34,555 nt of DNA from Pseudomonadota bacterium (GCA_026388275.1 JAPLKB010000013.1:1-34555); one strand, 5' to 3'; shown: positions 8,665 to 17,678, numbered from the stretch's first letter. Notes: a model not told the origin generated them from the sequence alone. A program made the numbers and translations.

Positions 8665-8750
8665 TCACAAGCGGACAAGGCAATAGGACAAAAAACAGAT
8701 AAAATCTTTTTAGCAGGCTAAGGAGAATTTATCTGCTGAAATTAAAGAAA
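8665..8750 (+). repeat. Dispersed intergenic repeat, copy 1 (core 8716-8735)
   Basis: The core GGCTAAGGAGAATTTATCTG resembles the sequence upstream of rsmD (29203-29222 on the minus strand) and of purB (10097-10116). Similarity to the rsmD copy extends about 85 nt by eye: CTGTC, CAAGCGG, an A-run, ATAAAAT, TTTTT, AGCA, then the core and a GCT-rich/A-rich end. Confidence 0.5.
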
Positions 8751-8784
8751 CAACAATAAGAGCGAAAAAGACAGAATGCCGGGA

Positions 8785-9906
8785 TCATTTCTTTTTCTGT
8801 TTTATTGCCATATGACGTTCATCATACAAAGGATTGCCGGTAATATTGACGTCGACCCTGATAAAAGGGGGAATATGTATTTTAGCCTCTTTTTTTATAG
8901 TTTCAAAGGGTTCGATCTTTAATACGGCGATGCCCTCATGCCTGCCTTTGTATCTGTCGAGTTCAAAGTGCTGGTTGTTCCATAGAAAGCAGGTACGTTC
9001 TTTTATAATAATATCTGTTTTAGAGTCTATGAGCTTTGTAAGATTGAGATACTCCTGTTCTGTAATAAGCCCCTCTTCTTCAATCGTTGTTTTTCTTGAA
9101 AGAAAATAAAGATAGGACCCGTTTTGTCCGCGCTTTCTGATTCTGATCTCTTCTTTCTTATTCCTGGAACGCAAATACATCTGCTCAATTTGTATTGTCT
9201 GGTGAGCCGGTATTTTTTCATATTGGACATTTTTAACAAGGAATTTCTCAGTTATAGGAAGAGGGGCCGGGAGTCCGAGAAAGTGAGAAATAGCAGAAAA
9301 AGTCCTGCTGATCTTGCCCTCAAAGTCAGTTGTATTGTCAATAATTTTAAAATGCGGATGGCCAAGCCAGCTCTCCCGTATCCTTTGATCGATATGGATC
9401 GCTTCTTCGGGTGTTTCTATTCTTGCCGGATTATTGTCTCCAGTATAATACTCAGGTGCTCCATCTGCTGCGGTAACAAGATGTATGACCCCGTTGTATC
9501 TGTCTCTCAGCTTGACCTCGCTCAGCCTCTTTCTCTTTATTATTTCCTTAAAATCATCATCCGGCATAAAAGCTTTTATGTCCATTATGCCCCTGTCGAG
9601 AAGGATAACCTTTTTTCTTTCCGGGAATACTCTCATAACCGTTTGTTTATAGGTTTCTTCGAAGGCAAGCTGCATGTCAAGTATAGCCTCTTCATATATT
9701 ACCACCTGTTTCGATCTGTTCATTTTACGTCGGTCTATACCGCTGTTTGTTATTAAGGTCGCCGTTTCCGGTATGACAAAAATCATAAAACCGTTATCTG
9801 ATAGTTTTTCTGTGAGGTATGCCAGAGAAGAACTTTTGCCTGAGCAGGGGCCTCCTGTGAGTACTATCATTTGAACAGGCTCGATCAATTGGGATGTGTT
9901 GTGCAA
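8785..9906 (-). CDS. P-loop NTPase/kinase fused to a CYTH (triphosphate tunnel) domain
   Basis: The N-terminal half (about 10-215) is an AAA_28-like P-loop domain with Walker A GGPCSGKSS (18-26), VILLDRGIMD (about 100-109) as Walker B-like strand, and a kinase-like lid region. The C-terminal half (about 216-373) looks like a CYTH domain: ITEKFLV at 218, then alternating charged strands (IQIEQMYL, EIRIRKRG, IIKERTCFLW, FELDRYKG, AVLKIEPF). CYTH proteins bind or cleave triphosphates or make cyclic nucleotides. Plant TTM1/2 also join a P-loop kinase domain to this fold. The activity here is unknown. The start is a TTG 6 nt after GGAGA; an ATG at codon 13 is an alternative. It is divergent from purB and stands alone. 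Confidence 0.8.
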   Translation of the reverse strand: MHNTSQLIEPVQMIVLTGGPCSGKSSSLAYLTEKLSDNGFMIFVIPETATLITNSGIDRRKMNRSKQVVIYEEAILDMQLAFEETYKQTVMRVFPERKKVILLDRGIMDIKAFMPDDDFKEIIKRKRLSEVKLRDRYNGVIHLVTAADGAPEYYTGDNNPARIETPEEAIHIDQRIRESWLGHPHFKIIDNTTDFEGKISRTFSAISHFLGLPAPLPITEKFLVKNVQYEKIPAHQTIQIEQMYLRSRNKKEEIRIRKRGQNGSYLYFLSRKTTIEEEGLITEQEYLNLTKLIDSKTDIIIKERTCFLWNNQHFELDRYKGRHEGIAVLKIEPFETIKKEAKIHIPPFIRVDVNITGNPLYDERHMAIKQKKK

Positions 9907-9988
9907 GTGTTATCTCCGATAAAGCAATTTCTTTGCTGCAATTTATCCTGTATGGCATGGGGTGTCAATTGTTTTGTAGTGTGTTTTG

Positions 9989-10017
9989 TTGACAATATTT
10001 TATCTATTGCATAATAT
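9989..10017 (+). promoter_or_regulatory. Sigma-70 promoter of purB
   Basis: A perfect -35 TTGACA (9989-9994), a 17-nt spacer and a -10 TAATAT (10012-10017) face purB. The predicted start near 10024 leaves a leader of about 120 nt. Confidence 0.8.
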
Positions 10018-10034
10018 ATACCTGCCCACTGTTA

Positions 10035-10059
10035 ATGGCAAGCCTTCGATGGCTGCCAT
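10035..10059 (+). promoter_or_regulatory. Hairpin in the purB leader
   Basis: ATGGC pairs with GCCAT and AGCC with GGCT around a 6-nt loop, with one bulged A, at the very start of the predicted purB transcript. It does not match the conserved cores of riboswitches I know (purine, ZTP, PRPP, THF, c-di-GMP), so no ligand is proposed. Confidence 0.35.
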
Positions 10060-10096
10060 ATTAACGAGTTCTGCTCTCGGGCAAGGCATCTTAATG

Positions 10097-10116
10097 AGCT
10101 ACGGGGAATTTACCCG
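10097..10116 (+). repeat. Dispersed intergenic repeat core, copy 2 (purB leader)
   Basis: AGCTACGGGGAATTTACCCG shares the pattern AGCTnCGGnGAATTTAnnCG with the copy before rsmD and, more loosely, with that at 8716. Here it can fold as ACGGG-loop-CCCGT (10101-10117), placed 26 nt before the purB start. Confidence 0.45.
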
Positions 10117-10142
10117 TGAATATTAAACACATGAGGTAAAAA

Positions 10143-11435
10143 ATGATAGAGCGTTATACACTCCAGAGAATGTCCCGTATATGGGAGGAAAAAAATAAAT
10201 TTAAAAAATGGCTTGATATAGAGGTAGCCATTTGCGAAGCTTATGGGGAGTTATCCTTAATTCCGCAGGAAGACCTCAAAAACATTCAAGAAAAAGCTAA
10301 TTTTGACATAAACAGAATCAATGAGATTGAAAAAAGGACAAAACACGATGTTGTGGCATTCATTGAATCCGTATCGGAATTTGTCGGTCTATCCTCAAAA
10401 TACATTCATATGGGGGCAACCTCGTCGGACATACTCGATACATCCTTCTCATGTCTCCTGAAGGAAGCCGGTGATATTCTTATAGAGGACATTCTGTCTC
10501 TTATGGAAGTATTAAAGGAAAAAGCCTATAAGTACAAGACAACCCCGATGATCGGGAGAACTCATGGCATCCACGCGGAACCCATTACATTTGGTCTTAA
10601 AATGGCCCATTTTTATGATGAAATGAGAAGGAACCTCGAGCGCATGAAGGCAGCAAAGGATCGCATAAGCCATGGGAAAATTTCCGGCGCTGTCGGAACT
10701 TTTGCGCACGGTCAACCTTTTGTTGAAGAGTATGTCTGTAAAAAAATGGGCTTAAAGCCTGCGCCTGTATCAACACAGATTATTCCACGCGATTACTATG
10801 CGGAATTTTTTACTACTTTATCCATCATCGGTTCTTCTGTTGAAAAGATGTCTCTTGAAATTCGCAACCTCCAGAGAACGGAAGTCGGCGAAGCCGAAGA
10901 ATTTTTTCAGAAAGGCCAGACAGGCTCATCAGCTATGCCGCATAAGAGAAATCCCATTGCCTCCGAGAATCTCTGCGGTCTTGCCAGACTGCTTAGGGGG
11001 TATGCCCTGTCAGCCCTTGAAAATATTGCCTTATGGCACGAGCGGGATATCAGCCATTCTTCTGTTGAAAGGGTTATTGCACCTGATGCCACCATACTCC
11101 TTGATTACATGCTGGAAAGGTTAAAAAACATGTATAAAAATCTTATTGTATATCCCGAAAGGATGCAGAAAAACATGGATATGTCAAAGGGATTGTACCA
11201 TTCCGAGGCCATCCTTTTAAGCCTCATAAATAAGGGATTCACAAGACAGGAATCTTACAAGATTACCCAGAGAGTTGCCATGATGTGCTATGAAAACAAC
11301 CTCGATTTTACGGAAGAAGTAAAGAAAGATGAGGAAATCGGAAAATATCTCAGCAAGACAGAGATTGAAGACATTATGAGCAACGATCATTATTTCAAAT
11401 ATGTAGATACGATTTTTAATCGAGTGTTCGGGTAA
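10143..11435 (+). CDS. purB: Adenylosuccinate lyase
   Basis: PurB cleaves SAICAR and adenylosuccinate in purine synthesis. The 430-residue length is normal for the short bacterial class. Visible superfamily motifs are HMGATSSDILDT (about 90-101), GRTHGIHAEPITFG (about 138-151, catalytic His) and the signature GSSAMPHKRNP (about 261-271, with the catalytic serine loop). The ATG follows a GAGG-type ribosome site. It has its own sigma-70 promoter and a hairpin at its stop codon, so it is probably a single-gene transcript. Confidence 0.97.
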   Translation: MIERYTLQRMSRIWEEKNKFKKWLDIEVAICEAYGELSLIPQEDLKNIQEKANFDINRINEIEKRTKHDVVAFIESVSEFVGLSSKYIHMGATSSDILDTSFSCLLKEAGDILIEDILSLMEVLKEKAYKYKTTPMIGRTHGIHAEPITFGLKMAHFYDEMRRNLERMKAAKDRISHGKISGAVGTFAHGQPFVEEYVCKKMGLKPAPVSTQIIPRDYYAEFFTTLSIIGSSVEKMSLEIRNLQRTEVGEAEEFFQKGQTGSSAMPHKRNPIASENLCGLARLLRGYALSALENIALWHERDISHSSVERVIAPDATILLDYMLERLKNMYKNLIVYPERMQKNMDMSKGLYHSEAILLSLINKGFTRQESYKITQRVAMMCYENNLDFTEEVKKDEEIGKYLSKTEIEDIMSNDHYFKYVDTIFNRVFG

Positions 11436-11460
11436 ATTACAGACATTGTGTCTGTAATTT
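11434..11460 (+). terminator. Terminator hairpin at the purB stop codon
   Basis: AAATTACAGACA (11434-11445), a 3-nt loop and TGTCTGTAATTT (11449-11460) form a perfect 12-bp stem that begins inside the stop codon and ends in T residues, with more T-rich sequence just after it. Confidence 0.75.
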
Positions 11461-11497
11461 TGCAGCAATTTTTAATTTTTAAGTTGTTCATTTGGTC

Positions 11498-11637
11498 GAT
11501 TGGCGGCATGATTGCAACGCGCATCTGCGGCGGTCTGCTTTACCTTGCGACTTTCGGACATACATCAGTATTATCCTTCGTCCAGCAAGAGCTCGCATCC
11601 CATCCACATCTATCGCATTCCTGCCATGCCGCCAATC
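11498..11637. repeat. 13-bp inverted repeat pair bracketing a 114-bp spacer
   Basis: GATTGGCGGCATG (11498-11510) recurs as its exact complement CATGCCGCCAATC (11625-11637). The total of 140 bp fits a small MITE-like element or a long stem-loop. TTGGCGGCAT appears again, in direct orientation, at 11771-11780. Confidence 0.6.
11572..11589 (+). repeat. Left 18-bp inverted repeat of the restriction island
   Basis: TATCCTTCGTCCAGCAAG is the exact reverse complement of 21818-21835. The two copies enclose fic, radC-like, hsdMSR and the metallopeptidase gene (about 10.3 kb). Confidence 0.7.
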
Positions 11638-11698
11638 ACCCAACCCGTGCTGATCATCCCGGCTATTTTGCACCTTGATACTATACACTATTTATCCG

Positions 11699-11727
11699 TT
11701 GACACTCTCCTTTCTCTTTGATAGCAT
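11699..11727 (+). promoter_or_regulatory. Candidate sigma-70 promoter of fic/radC/hsd
   Basis: TTGACA (11699-11704), a 17-nt spacer and TAGCAT (11722-11727). The -35 is perfect and the -10 is weak (4 of 6). Transcription from about 11734 would run through the TTTGCAG array before fic. Confidence 0.5.
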
Positions 11728-11822
11728 TAGGGAAAATTATTAAGAATGGGCAGTGTATTCAACGGAATTTTTGGCGGCATTCACGGTCTGATTTTACTTG
11801 CAACTGCACATATAAAATTATA

Positions 11823-11876
11823 TATTTGCAGTAAATAGCTTTTCTGCAAATAAGACCAAACATTATTTGCAGAAAA
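11823..11876 (+). promoter_or_regulatory. Three-site TTTGCAG operator array before fic
   Basis: TATTTGCAG (11823-11831), CTGCAAATA (11844-11852) and TATTTGCAG (11864-11872) alternate in orientation with centres about 20-21 bp apart, two helical turns. The right pair extends to a perfect 14-bp inverted repeat, TTTTCTGCAAATAA (11840-11853) and TTATTTGCAGAAAA (11863-11876). The array ends 12 nt before the fic ATG and covers the ribosome-binding region, so occupancy would likely block expression. The binder may be the Fic protein itself, through its C-terminal winged helix (inference). Confidence 0.6.
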
Positions 11877-11888
11877 AGGGTCTGGCAC

Positions 11889-13022
11889 ATGGACGTAAAG
11901 AATTTCAAGGCAGGTGCATATAAGCAGCAATACCAATACAAAAGCTTTATGCCGAATCCCGTTAATATCGACTGGCAGGTAAGCGATAGCGGGCTCATCA
12001 ACCTCCTGAGCGAAGCTGACATCAAGCTGGGTGAACTGAACGCCTTTTCGGAACTGGTGCCGGACATCGACTTCTTTATCAAGATGCATGTAAGTAAAGA
12101 GGCCACCACTTCAAGTCGTATTGAAGGAACCCGGACAAATATTGCCGAGGCAGTGCAGAAGGCCGAATACATTGACCCTGAAAAGAGAAATGACTGGCAG
12201 GAGGTGCAAAATTACATTGAAGCTATGAACGAGGCCATCGACTCACTTGCCTCACTTCCCCTTTCCAACCGGTTGTTATGCAACACGCATACGACTTTGT
12301 TGCAGGGCGTACGCGGGAAGCATAAACAGCCGGGAAAGTTCCGTAAAAGTCAGAACTGGATCGGCGGTGCCACTCTTGCCGATGCATCATTTATTCCGCC
12401 ACATCATGATGATCTACCGGAATTGATGTCTGACTTTGAAAAATTCCTGCATAACAAAAGCCACTCCGTTCCCCATCTCATCAGAATCGGTATAGCCCAT
12501 TACCAGTTTGAAACGATCCATCCTTTTCTGGACGGCAACGGGAGAATTGGACGCCTTCTTATTACGCTCTATCTGGTGAGCGCAGGCCTCCTTTCCAGAC
12601 CCACTTTGTACCTATCAGCCTTTTTTGAGAAAAACAGGCTTCTTTATTACGATAATCTGAACATGGTTCGAACCCGGAATGATCTGACGCAGTGGCTCAA
12701 ATTCTTTCTGGAAGGGGTAAGACAGACAGCGTCCAGCTCTATAGAAACCTTCAGGTTGATCATTACCATGCGCCAGGAAATTGAGCAACGCACTATCATG
12801 ACGCTGGGCAAAAAAACCCCGCTGGCCCAGAAGTTTCTTCATGAGTTGTATGGGAAACCTATTACAGATAGTCAGGAAACATCGAAGCAGCTTTCCATAA
12901 ATCCTTCAACGGCGCTACGCCTTATTGAGGATTTTGTCAGGCTGGGAATACTCAAGGAGATCACCGGCCTAAAAAGAAACAGGGTTTTTGTCTTTGAGCG
13001 ATATTTAAAGCTCTTTGAATGA
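11889..13022 (+). CDS. Fic-family AMP-transferase with C-terminal winged helix
   Basis: The 377-residue protein carries the full Fic motif HPFLDGNGRIGRLL (211-224), with catalytic His211 and the phosphate-binding loop. Fic enzymes transfer AMP or a related group from a nucleotide to protein hydroxyls. An N-terminal inhibitory helix is present: SSRIEGT with Ser75-x3-Glu79-Gly80, the class II autoinhibition motif whose Glu keeps the enzyme off. Residues 295-377 look like a winged helix-turn-helix (LSINPSTALRLIEDFVRLGI), so it may bind DNA and autoregulate. The ribosome site is weak (AAAGGG) and lies inside the operator array. It precedes radC by 34 nt and hsdM by about 770 nt, an arrangement seen in type I restriction loci. 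Confidence 0.92.
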   Translation: MDVKNFKAGAYKQQYQYKSFMPNPVNIDWQVSDSGLINLLSEADIKLGELNAFSELVPDIDFFIKMHVSKEATTSSRIEGTRTNIAEAVQKAEYIDPEKRNDWQEVQNYIEAMNEAIDSLASLPLSNRLLCNTHTTLLQGVRGKHKQPGKFRKSQNWIGGATLADASFIPPHHDDLPELMSDFEKFLHNKSHSVPHLIRIGIAHYQFETIHPFLDGNGRIGRLLITLYLVSAGLLSRPTLYLSAFFEKNRLLYYDNLNMVRTRNDLTQWLKFFLEGVRQTASSSIETFRLIITMRQEIEQRTIMTLGKKTPLAQKFLHELYGKPITDSQETSKQLSINPSTALRLIEDFVRLGILKEITGLKRNRVFVFERYLKLFE

Positions 13023-13056
13023 GGGGGTATGACGAAAATATTTGAGGAATTGAGAC

Positions 13057-13755
13057 GTGATGAAGGAAAACAGCACAACCGGCATTAAGAACTGGCCTAA
13101 GGATGACCGCCCCAGAGAAAGGCTGCTCAAGAAAGGCGCCGGGGCACTGACCAATTCCGAGCTTCTGGCAATTCTTTTGCGTACGGGTACTGAAGGCGCA
13201 AGCGCCATTGATCTGGCACGCCGGATTGTCGATAAGTTCGGCACCTTTCGTAATATGAGCCATACTGACATGCGTGAGTGGAAGGTATTGAAAGGCCTCG
13301 GCCCGGCCAAGATCGCTCAGATTATGGCTGCCCTTGAGATCGGACGCCGTTTCCGTGAAGACGAAGTTCTCAGTGCCAAACAGAAGATTGCCTCTGCTCA
13401 GGATATTGTCGATATAATACTGCCTCAGATACGCGACCTGAAAACTGAGGTATCGAAAGTTGTCTATCTGAACAGCGACAACAGAATCATCGACATTAGT
13501 GATGCTGCCACGGGCACGGTTAACCACGCGATGCCCATTGTCCGGGAAATCATCCATGCTGCCCTGCAAAAATTTGCAACGGCGATTATTTGCGTCCATA
13601 ATCACCCAAGCGGAAATATTACCCCAAGCCCGGAAGATAAGAAATTTACGGAGCAACTTATTACTGCGGGAAAGCTTATGAATGTCAAGATACTGGATCA
13701 TATTATCGTCGGTGACAGCAGCTATTTCAGCTTTACAGATGAAGGGATGATTTGA
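13057..13755 (+). CDS. RadC-like JAB/MPN-domain protein
   Basis: The 232-residue protein has an N-terminal helix-hairpin-helix region (about 20-100, with LTNSELLAILLRTG and LKGLGPAKIAQIMAALEIG). The JAB metalloprotease-like domain (about 110-232) has the motif HNHPSGNITPSPEDKKFT and the ending ILDHIIVGDSSYFSFTDEGM, matching the RadC HxHPSG...D zinc-site pattern. The cellular role of RadC proteins is uncertain: the old repair role is disputed, and many copies sit in mobile or defence loci, as here. The start is GTG at 13057 or the adjacent ATG at 13060; TGAGGA upstream is spaced better for the GTG. It is probably co-transcribed with fic and hsdM, 36 nt before the latter. Confidence 0.9.
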   Translation: MMKENSTTGIKNWPKDDRPRERLLKKGAGALTNSELLAILLRTGTEGASAIDLARRIVDKFGTFRNMSHTDMREWKVLKGLGPAKIAQIMAALEIGRRFREDEVLSAKQKIASAQDIVDIILPQIRDLKTEVSKVVYLNSDNRIIDISDAATGTVNHAMPIVREIIHAALQKFATAIICVHNHPSGNITPSPEDKKFTEQLITAGKLMNVKILDHIIVGDSSYFSFTDEGMI

Positions 13756-13791
13756 TTCACAGTATTTACAATTAAGATTTATGGAGAATTA

Positions 13792-16449
13792 ATGGCGACA
13801 AATAAATTATCACTTTCCCGCTTGGAAACATTCCTCGAAGAGGCTTGCGAGAGTTTAAGGGGCAACATGGATGCTTCCGAATACAAGGAATACATTATTG
13901 CCATGTTGTTTTTGAAGCGGGTAAACGACCAATTTGAAGTTCATAGAGACAGGCGAAAGAAGAAACTTACTGAAGAAAGGGGATTGAGTGAACCTGAAGT
14001 CATTTACGGAGAACTGGAAAGGCAAAACGCACCAGAATATGATTTTTATGTTCCGCTGGCAGCCCGCTGGAAAAAGCTGGACGGCGATCCCGATGTAAAT
14101 GAGAAGGGCGAAACAATAAACTACATCAAAAACCTGCAGGAAGAAATCGGCGACCACCTGAACAAAGCCCTTGCCGCTTTAGAGGATGCCAACCTTGACA
14201 AGTTGGAAGGTGTTTTGAAATCGATCAACTTTAATCGCAGCATCGGGAAAAACAGCAAACAGATTACCGATGAAGATTTGCGGGATCTCATCCGTGAATT
14301 CAATAAAAAGAATCTGACCGATGACAATCTGGAATTTCCCGACTTAATGGGCGCTGCATATGAATACCTGATTAAATACTTTGCCGATAGTGCCGGAAAG
14401 AAGGCTGGAGAATTCTACACGCCCAATGAAGTGGTGCGGCTTCTGGTTAATATTCTTGAGCCGGCAGCGGATTCGGAAGTTTACGACCCCACCGTGGGCA
14501 GCGGCGGCATGCTCATAGAAAGCAAAAACTATGTGGAAAGCCGCTACGGTACTGCCAAAAACCTTTCACTTTACGGACAGGAAAAAAGCGGCACGGTCTG
14601 GGGTTTATGTAAGATGAACATGCTATTTCATTCCATCTACGACAGCAAAATATTGAACGGTGATACCTTAACGAATCCGCTGCACACGGAAAATGGTGAA
14701 TTGAAAACCTTCGATGTTGTGATTGCCAATCCGCCTTTCTCGCAGAACTATACAAAAGACGGCATGAAGTTCAAAGAACGCTTCAATTTCTGGATGCCCA
14801 CAAAAGGTAAGGCCGATTTCATGTTTGTGCAGCACATGGTGGCCAGCGTCAATAATGCCGGACGTATGGCGGTGGTCATGCCGCACGGCGTTTTATTTCG
14901 CGGCGGCGACGAACGCAAGTTCCGGGAATGGCTCATAAACCGAGGCTATCTGGAAGCGGTGATCGGTTTACCCCCTGCATTATTTTACGGAACAGGCATT
15001 CCCGCGAGCGTGATTGTGATCAACAAGAAAGATGCTCATCTCCGGGATAAAGTGCTTTTCATCAATGCCGACCGTGAATACAGGGAAGGTAAAAATCAAA
15101 ACAAACTCCGGCCGGAAGACATTGAAAAAATCGCCTTTGTTTATCGCCATAAAATAGAGATTCCCAAATACAGCAAGTTGGTCGGCAAAAACAAAGCCAT
15201 TGATGAACTGAGCAATTTAGAGAGTGAAGAATACAATCTGAACATTCGCCGGTTTGTGGACAACGCGCCACCCGCCGAACCACATGATGTGCATGCGCAT
15301 CTGCAAGGCGGCATTCCTGAAAGTGAAGTGCAGGCTCTGGCAGATGGATTTGCCAGCTATCCCAGATTGAATGATCAACTCTTCATCCGATTGAAAGACG
15401 GCTATCTGAAATTTACCGCTGCCATTGCCCAAAAAGAAGACATCAAGAAACTGTTCGATGAAAGCGAAAGCATCATAGCCACGCAAGCCCAATACACCAT
15501 TCAATTAAACGGCTGGTGGAATGCCGTGGTGCCGGATTTTGAAGCCCTGCCTGAAAACAAGAATGTCTTTGAACTCTACCGCAAGTTTTCGGAAAGTTTT
15601 TCCACGGCTATTGCTGAACTTACAACGGGGGAGAAAGCAGTGTTGGACAACTTCCAGAGCCGGGGCGCTTTGGCCTCGTATTGGAGCCAGTTGAATATTG
15701 ACTTGAAAAGTGTAGCGGCCAGCGGTTGGAACGCTGAATTGATACCCGATGATGAAATACTGGAAAGCCAGTATCCCGACGTATTAAAAGAACTGAGGGC
15801 CAACGAAGCCCGGAAGGAAGAACTGCAAGCCCTGTTTACCGAAGTAAACGAACTGGAAGATGACGTCTGGAATGAAGAAGATTACGAAGTATGGCGCAGC
15901 AAGGAACTAAAGGAACACAAAGACGGCATTAAAGCCCTCAAAGGTGAACGCAAAGAGGCAGACAAGGAATACAAGAATCTGCTGAAAAGAATTAAGGCCA
16001 ACGAAAAGGCTTTAAAACAGCAGCCCCAATTAGCGGTAAAAATCGCAGCACTAAAAGTAGAGGCAGAAAAGTTTGCCGCTGAAGTGGAACGCCTGGATGC
16101 CATGATTGAGGCGGACGAACAACGCATTGCCAAACACACCGAACGGGAAGAAGAATTGAAGCAATGCAAAAAGAAAATCAAGGAGATAAAAGACCGCAAA
16201 CAGGATTTAGTTGACCTCGCCAGACTAAGCATAACGCCCGAAGAAGCCAAAGAGCTGATTTTAAGCCGGTGGAAGGCAACCTTGCACGAAACCATACACG
16301 GCTATCTGCAAAGCCATAGCCGACAACTGCTGCTGGCAGTGGAAAACCTGCATTACAAATATACTGTTCCTCTGCACGCTATTTTATCGGAGAGAGAAAA
16401 AGAAACAGAATTGTTGAATAGTTTTTTAATGGAGTTGGGGTATGAGTAG
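13792..16449 (+). CDS. hsdM: Type I restriction-modification DNA methyltransferase HsdM, long form
   Basis: HsdM makes N6-methyladenine at the site chosen by HsdS. The N-terminal HsdM_N domain (about 5-150, [20 protein letters not shown]) is followed by the N6-adenine methylase core: SAM motif DPTVGSGGM (232-240) and catalytic NPPF (313-316). At 885 residues it is far longer than the usual approximately 500. The extra 380 residues (about 500-885) include a charged, probably coiled-coil stretch (about 690-830) and may serve as an arm for HsdS/HsdR contact. GGAGAATT precedes the ATG. The last 8 nt overlap hsdS. Confidence 0.96.
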   Translation: MATNKLSLSRLETFLEEACESLRGNMDASEYKEYIIAMLFLKRVNDQFEVHRDRRKKKLTEERGLSEPEVIYGELERQNAPEYDFYVPLAARWKKLDGDPDVNEKGETINYIKNLQEEIGDHLNKALAALEDANLDKLEGVLKSINFNRSIGKNSKQITDEDLRDLIREFNKKNLTDDNLEFPDLMGAAYEYLIKYFADSAGKKAGEFYTPNEVVRLLVNILEPAADSEVYDPTVGSGGMLIESKNYVESRYGTAKNLSLYGQEKSGTVWGLCKMNMLFHSIYDSKILNGDTLTNPLHTENGELKTFDVVIANPPFSQNYTKDGMKFKERFNFWMPTKGKADFMFVQHMVASVNNAGRMAVVMPHGVLFRGGDERKFREWLINRGYLEAVIGLPPALFYGTGIPASVIVINKKDAHLRDKVLFINADREYREGKNQNKLRPEDIEKIAFVYRHKIEIPKYSKLVGKNKAIDELSNLESEEYNLNIRRFVDNAPPAEPHDVHAHLQGGIPESEVQALADGFASYPRLNDQLFIRLKDGYLKFTAAIAQKEDIKKLFDESESIIATQAQYTIQLNGWWNAVVPDFEALPENKNVFELYRKFSESFSTAIAELTTGEKAVLDNFQSRGALASYWSQLNIDLKSVAASGWNAELIPDDEILESQYPDVLKELRANEARKEELQALFTEVNELEDDVWNEEDYEVWRSKELKEHKDGIKALKGERKEADKEYKNLLKRIKANEKALKQQPQLAVKIAALKVEAEKFAAEVERLDAMIEADEQRIAKHTEREEELKQCKKKIKEIKDRKQDLVDLARLSITPEEAKELILSRWKATLHETIHGYLQSHSRQLLLAVENLHYKYTVPLHAILSEREKETELLNSFLMELGYE

Positions 16450-17677
16450 AGTAACTGAAAATGTTTTTCAGAAAAATCTGACAGAAATATCTGGCTTTGA
16501 TTATATACCTGAAGGGTGGGAAGCACATCTCATTCAAGATATTTTTGAAATTGGAAGAGGCCGAGTAATTAGCCAAAATGAAATAAACGAACACCCAGGT
16601 AATTATCCGGTTTATTCATCGCAATCGTTTAACAATGGTGTGATGGGAACCATTGATACTTTTGATTTTGAAGGAGAATATTTAACTTGGACAACAGATG
16701 GTGCTTATGCAGGAACTGTATTTCATAGAACAGGTAAATTCAGCTGCACAAATGTTTGTGGTACTTTAAAGGCTAATGAGAAGAAAGTATTTACAAAGTT
16801 TTTCTTATATCATCTTGGAAAAATATCAAAACGATATGTTTCTTACATAGGAAATCCAAAGTTGATGAACGATATAATGGCAAATATTGCTATTACAGTT
16901 CCATCACTTTCCACTCAACGTGACATTGTCCGCATCCTTTCAACCTGCGATGGGGTGATAGAAAAAACACAAGCTGCCATAGCCAAATACAAAGCCATTA
17001 AACAAGGCATGCTGCACGATTTATTTACCCGTGGAATTGATATTACCACCGGCAAACTCCGCCCCAAATATGAAGATACACCGGATTTGTATAAAGAGAG
17101 CAAATTGGGAATGGTGCCTAATGAATGGGAAGAAAAAACGATAGGTGAAGTATGCTCAATGAAAAGTGGCGAAGGAATAACATCAAAATCAATTTCTGAA
17201 ATTGAAGATTATCCAGTTTATGGCGGAAACGGATTAAGAGGATTCACCTCAAGCTTTACACATGAGGGTGAATACATCTTAGTAGGAAGACAGGGTGCAT
17301 TATGCGGTAACGTTACAAGAGTGAGGGGTAAATTTTATGCATCGGAACATGCTGTTGTTGTGACCGTGGAAAATGAAATAAATGTCGATTGGCTTTTTCA
17401 CCAATTAGAGGATAAAAATCTTAATCAATATTCTGAGGCATCAGCCCAACCTGGTTTATCAGTAAATAAAATATTGAAACTTCCAATTATAAAACCGTCA
17501 TTTGATGAACAAAATAAAATTGCAGAACGTTTATTATCCATTGACCAAAAACACCACACCGAACAAACCTACCTGCAAAAGCTGCAACAGTTAAAAGCAG
17601 GTTTGATGGGCGATTTGTTGAGTGGGAAGAAAGTGGTTAAAGTGCCCGTAGAAGCAATAACGCAAACGGAGAATTAA
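16442..17677 (+). CDS. hsdS: Type I restriction specificity subunit HsdS
   Basis: The 411-residue protein shows the two-repeat plan of HsdS. Target-recognition domain 1 (about 20-160) is followed by a conserved helical spacer starting [20 protein letters not shown]. Domain 2 (about 225-350) is followed by the second spacer [20 protein letters not shown]. Each spacer ends in a similar K-Q/L-x-G-(M/L)-(L/M)-x-DL(L/F) pattern. Together the two domains should read a bipartite site. The recognition domains look more A+T-rich than the flanking hsdM and hsdR, as expected for exchangeable specificity cassettes. The ATG overlaps the hsdM end by 8 nt, and the stop is 1 nt before hsdR, so all three are coupled. 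Confidence 0.96.
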   Translation: MSRVTENVFQKNLTEISGFDYIPEGWEAHLIQDIFEIGRGRVISQNEINEHPGNYPVYSSQSFNNGVMGTIDTFDFEGEYLTWTTDGAYAGTVFHRTGKFSCTNVCGTLKANEKKVFTKFFLYHLGKISKRYVSYIGNPKLMNDIMANIAITVPSLSTQRDIVRILSTCDGVIEKTQAAIAKYKAIKQGMLHDLFTRGIDITTGKLRPKYEDTPDLYKESKLGMVPNEWEEKTIGEVCSMKSGEGITSKSISEIEDYPVYGGNGLRGFTSSFTHEGEYILVGRQGALCGNVTRVRGKFYASEHAVVVTVENEINVDWLFHQLEDKNLNQYSEASAQPGLSVNKILKLPIIKPSFDEQNKIAERLLSIDQKHHTEQTYLQKLQQLKAGLMGDLLSGKKVVKVPVEAITQTEN

Positions 17678-17678
17678 T

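Larger units (their letters stand above)
8402..8784. other. 383-bp intergenic stretch between the response regulator and the CYTH-fusion gene
   Basis: No supported gene lies here. It contains a hairpin at 8462-8487 and a copy of a dispersed repeat whose core is at 8716-8735. A minus-strand open frame (8612-8728) would encode a hydrophobic 38-residue peptide but has no normal start codon. Confidence 0.6.
11436..11888. other. 453-bp gap between purB and fic: left edge of the restriction island
   Basis: No convincing gene. The gap holds a 13-bp inverted repeat pair (11498-11510/11625-11637), the left 18-bp island repeat (11572-11589), a third TTGGCGGCAT copy (11771-11780), a promoter (11699-11727) and the TTTGCAG operator array. 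It may be debris of a small mobile element. Short open frames on both strands here resemble no family known to me. Confidence 0.55.

Noticed and set aside
8612-8728. Hydrophobic 38-residue minus-strand frame in the gap before the response regulator
   Set aside because: It lacks ATG/GTG/TTG, has no ribosome site, and overlaps a dispersed repeat copy.
11448-11721. Overlapping 66-76 codon frames on both strands between purB and fic
   Set aside because: They run through inverted repeats, have no ribosome sites and no recognisable domain.
13029-13088. 19-residue frame (MTKIFEELRRDEGKQHNRH) after fic with a good GAGGGGG ribosome site
   Set aside because: It overlaps the radC-like start in another frame and has no recognisable family. 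It might couple fic and radC translation, but evidence is too thin to call a gene.
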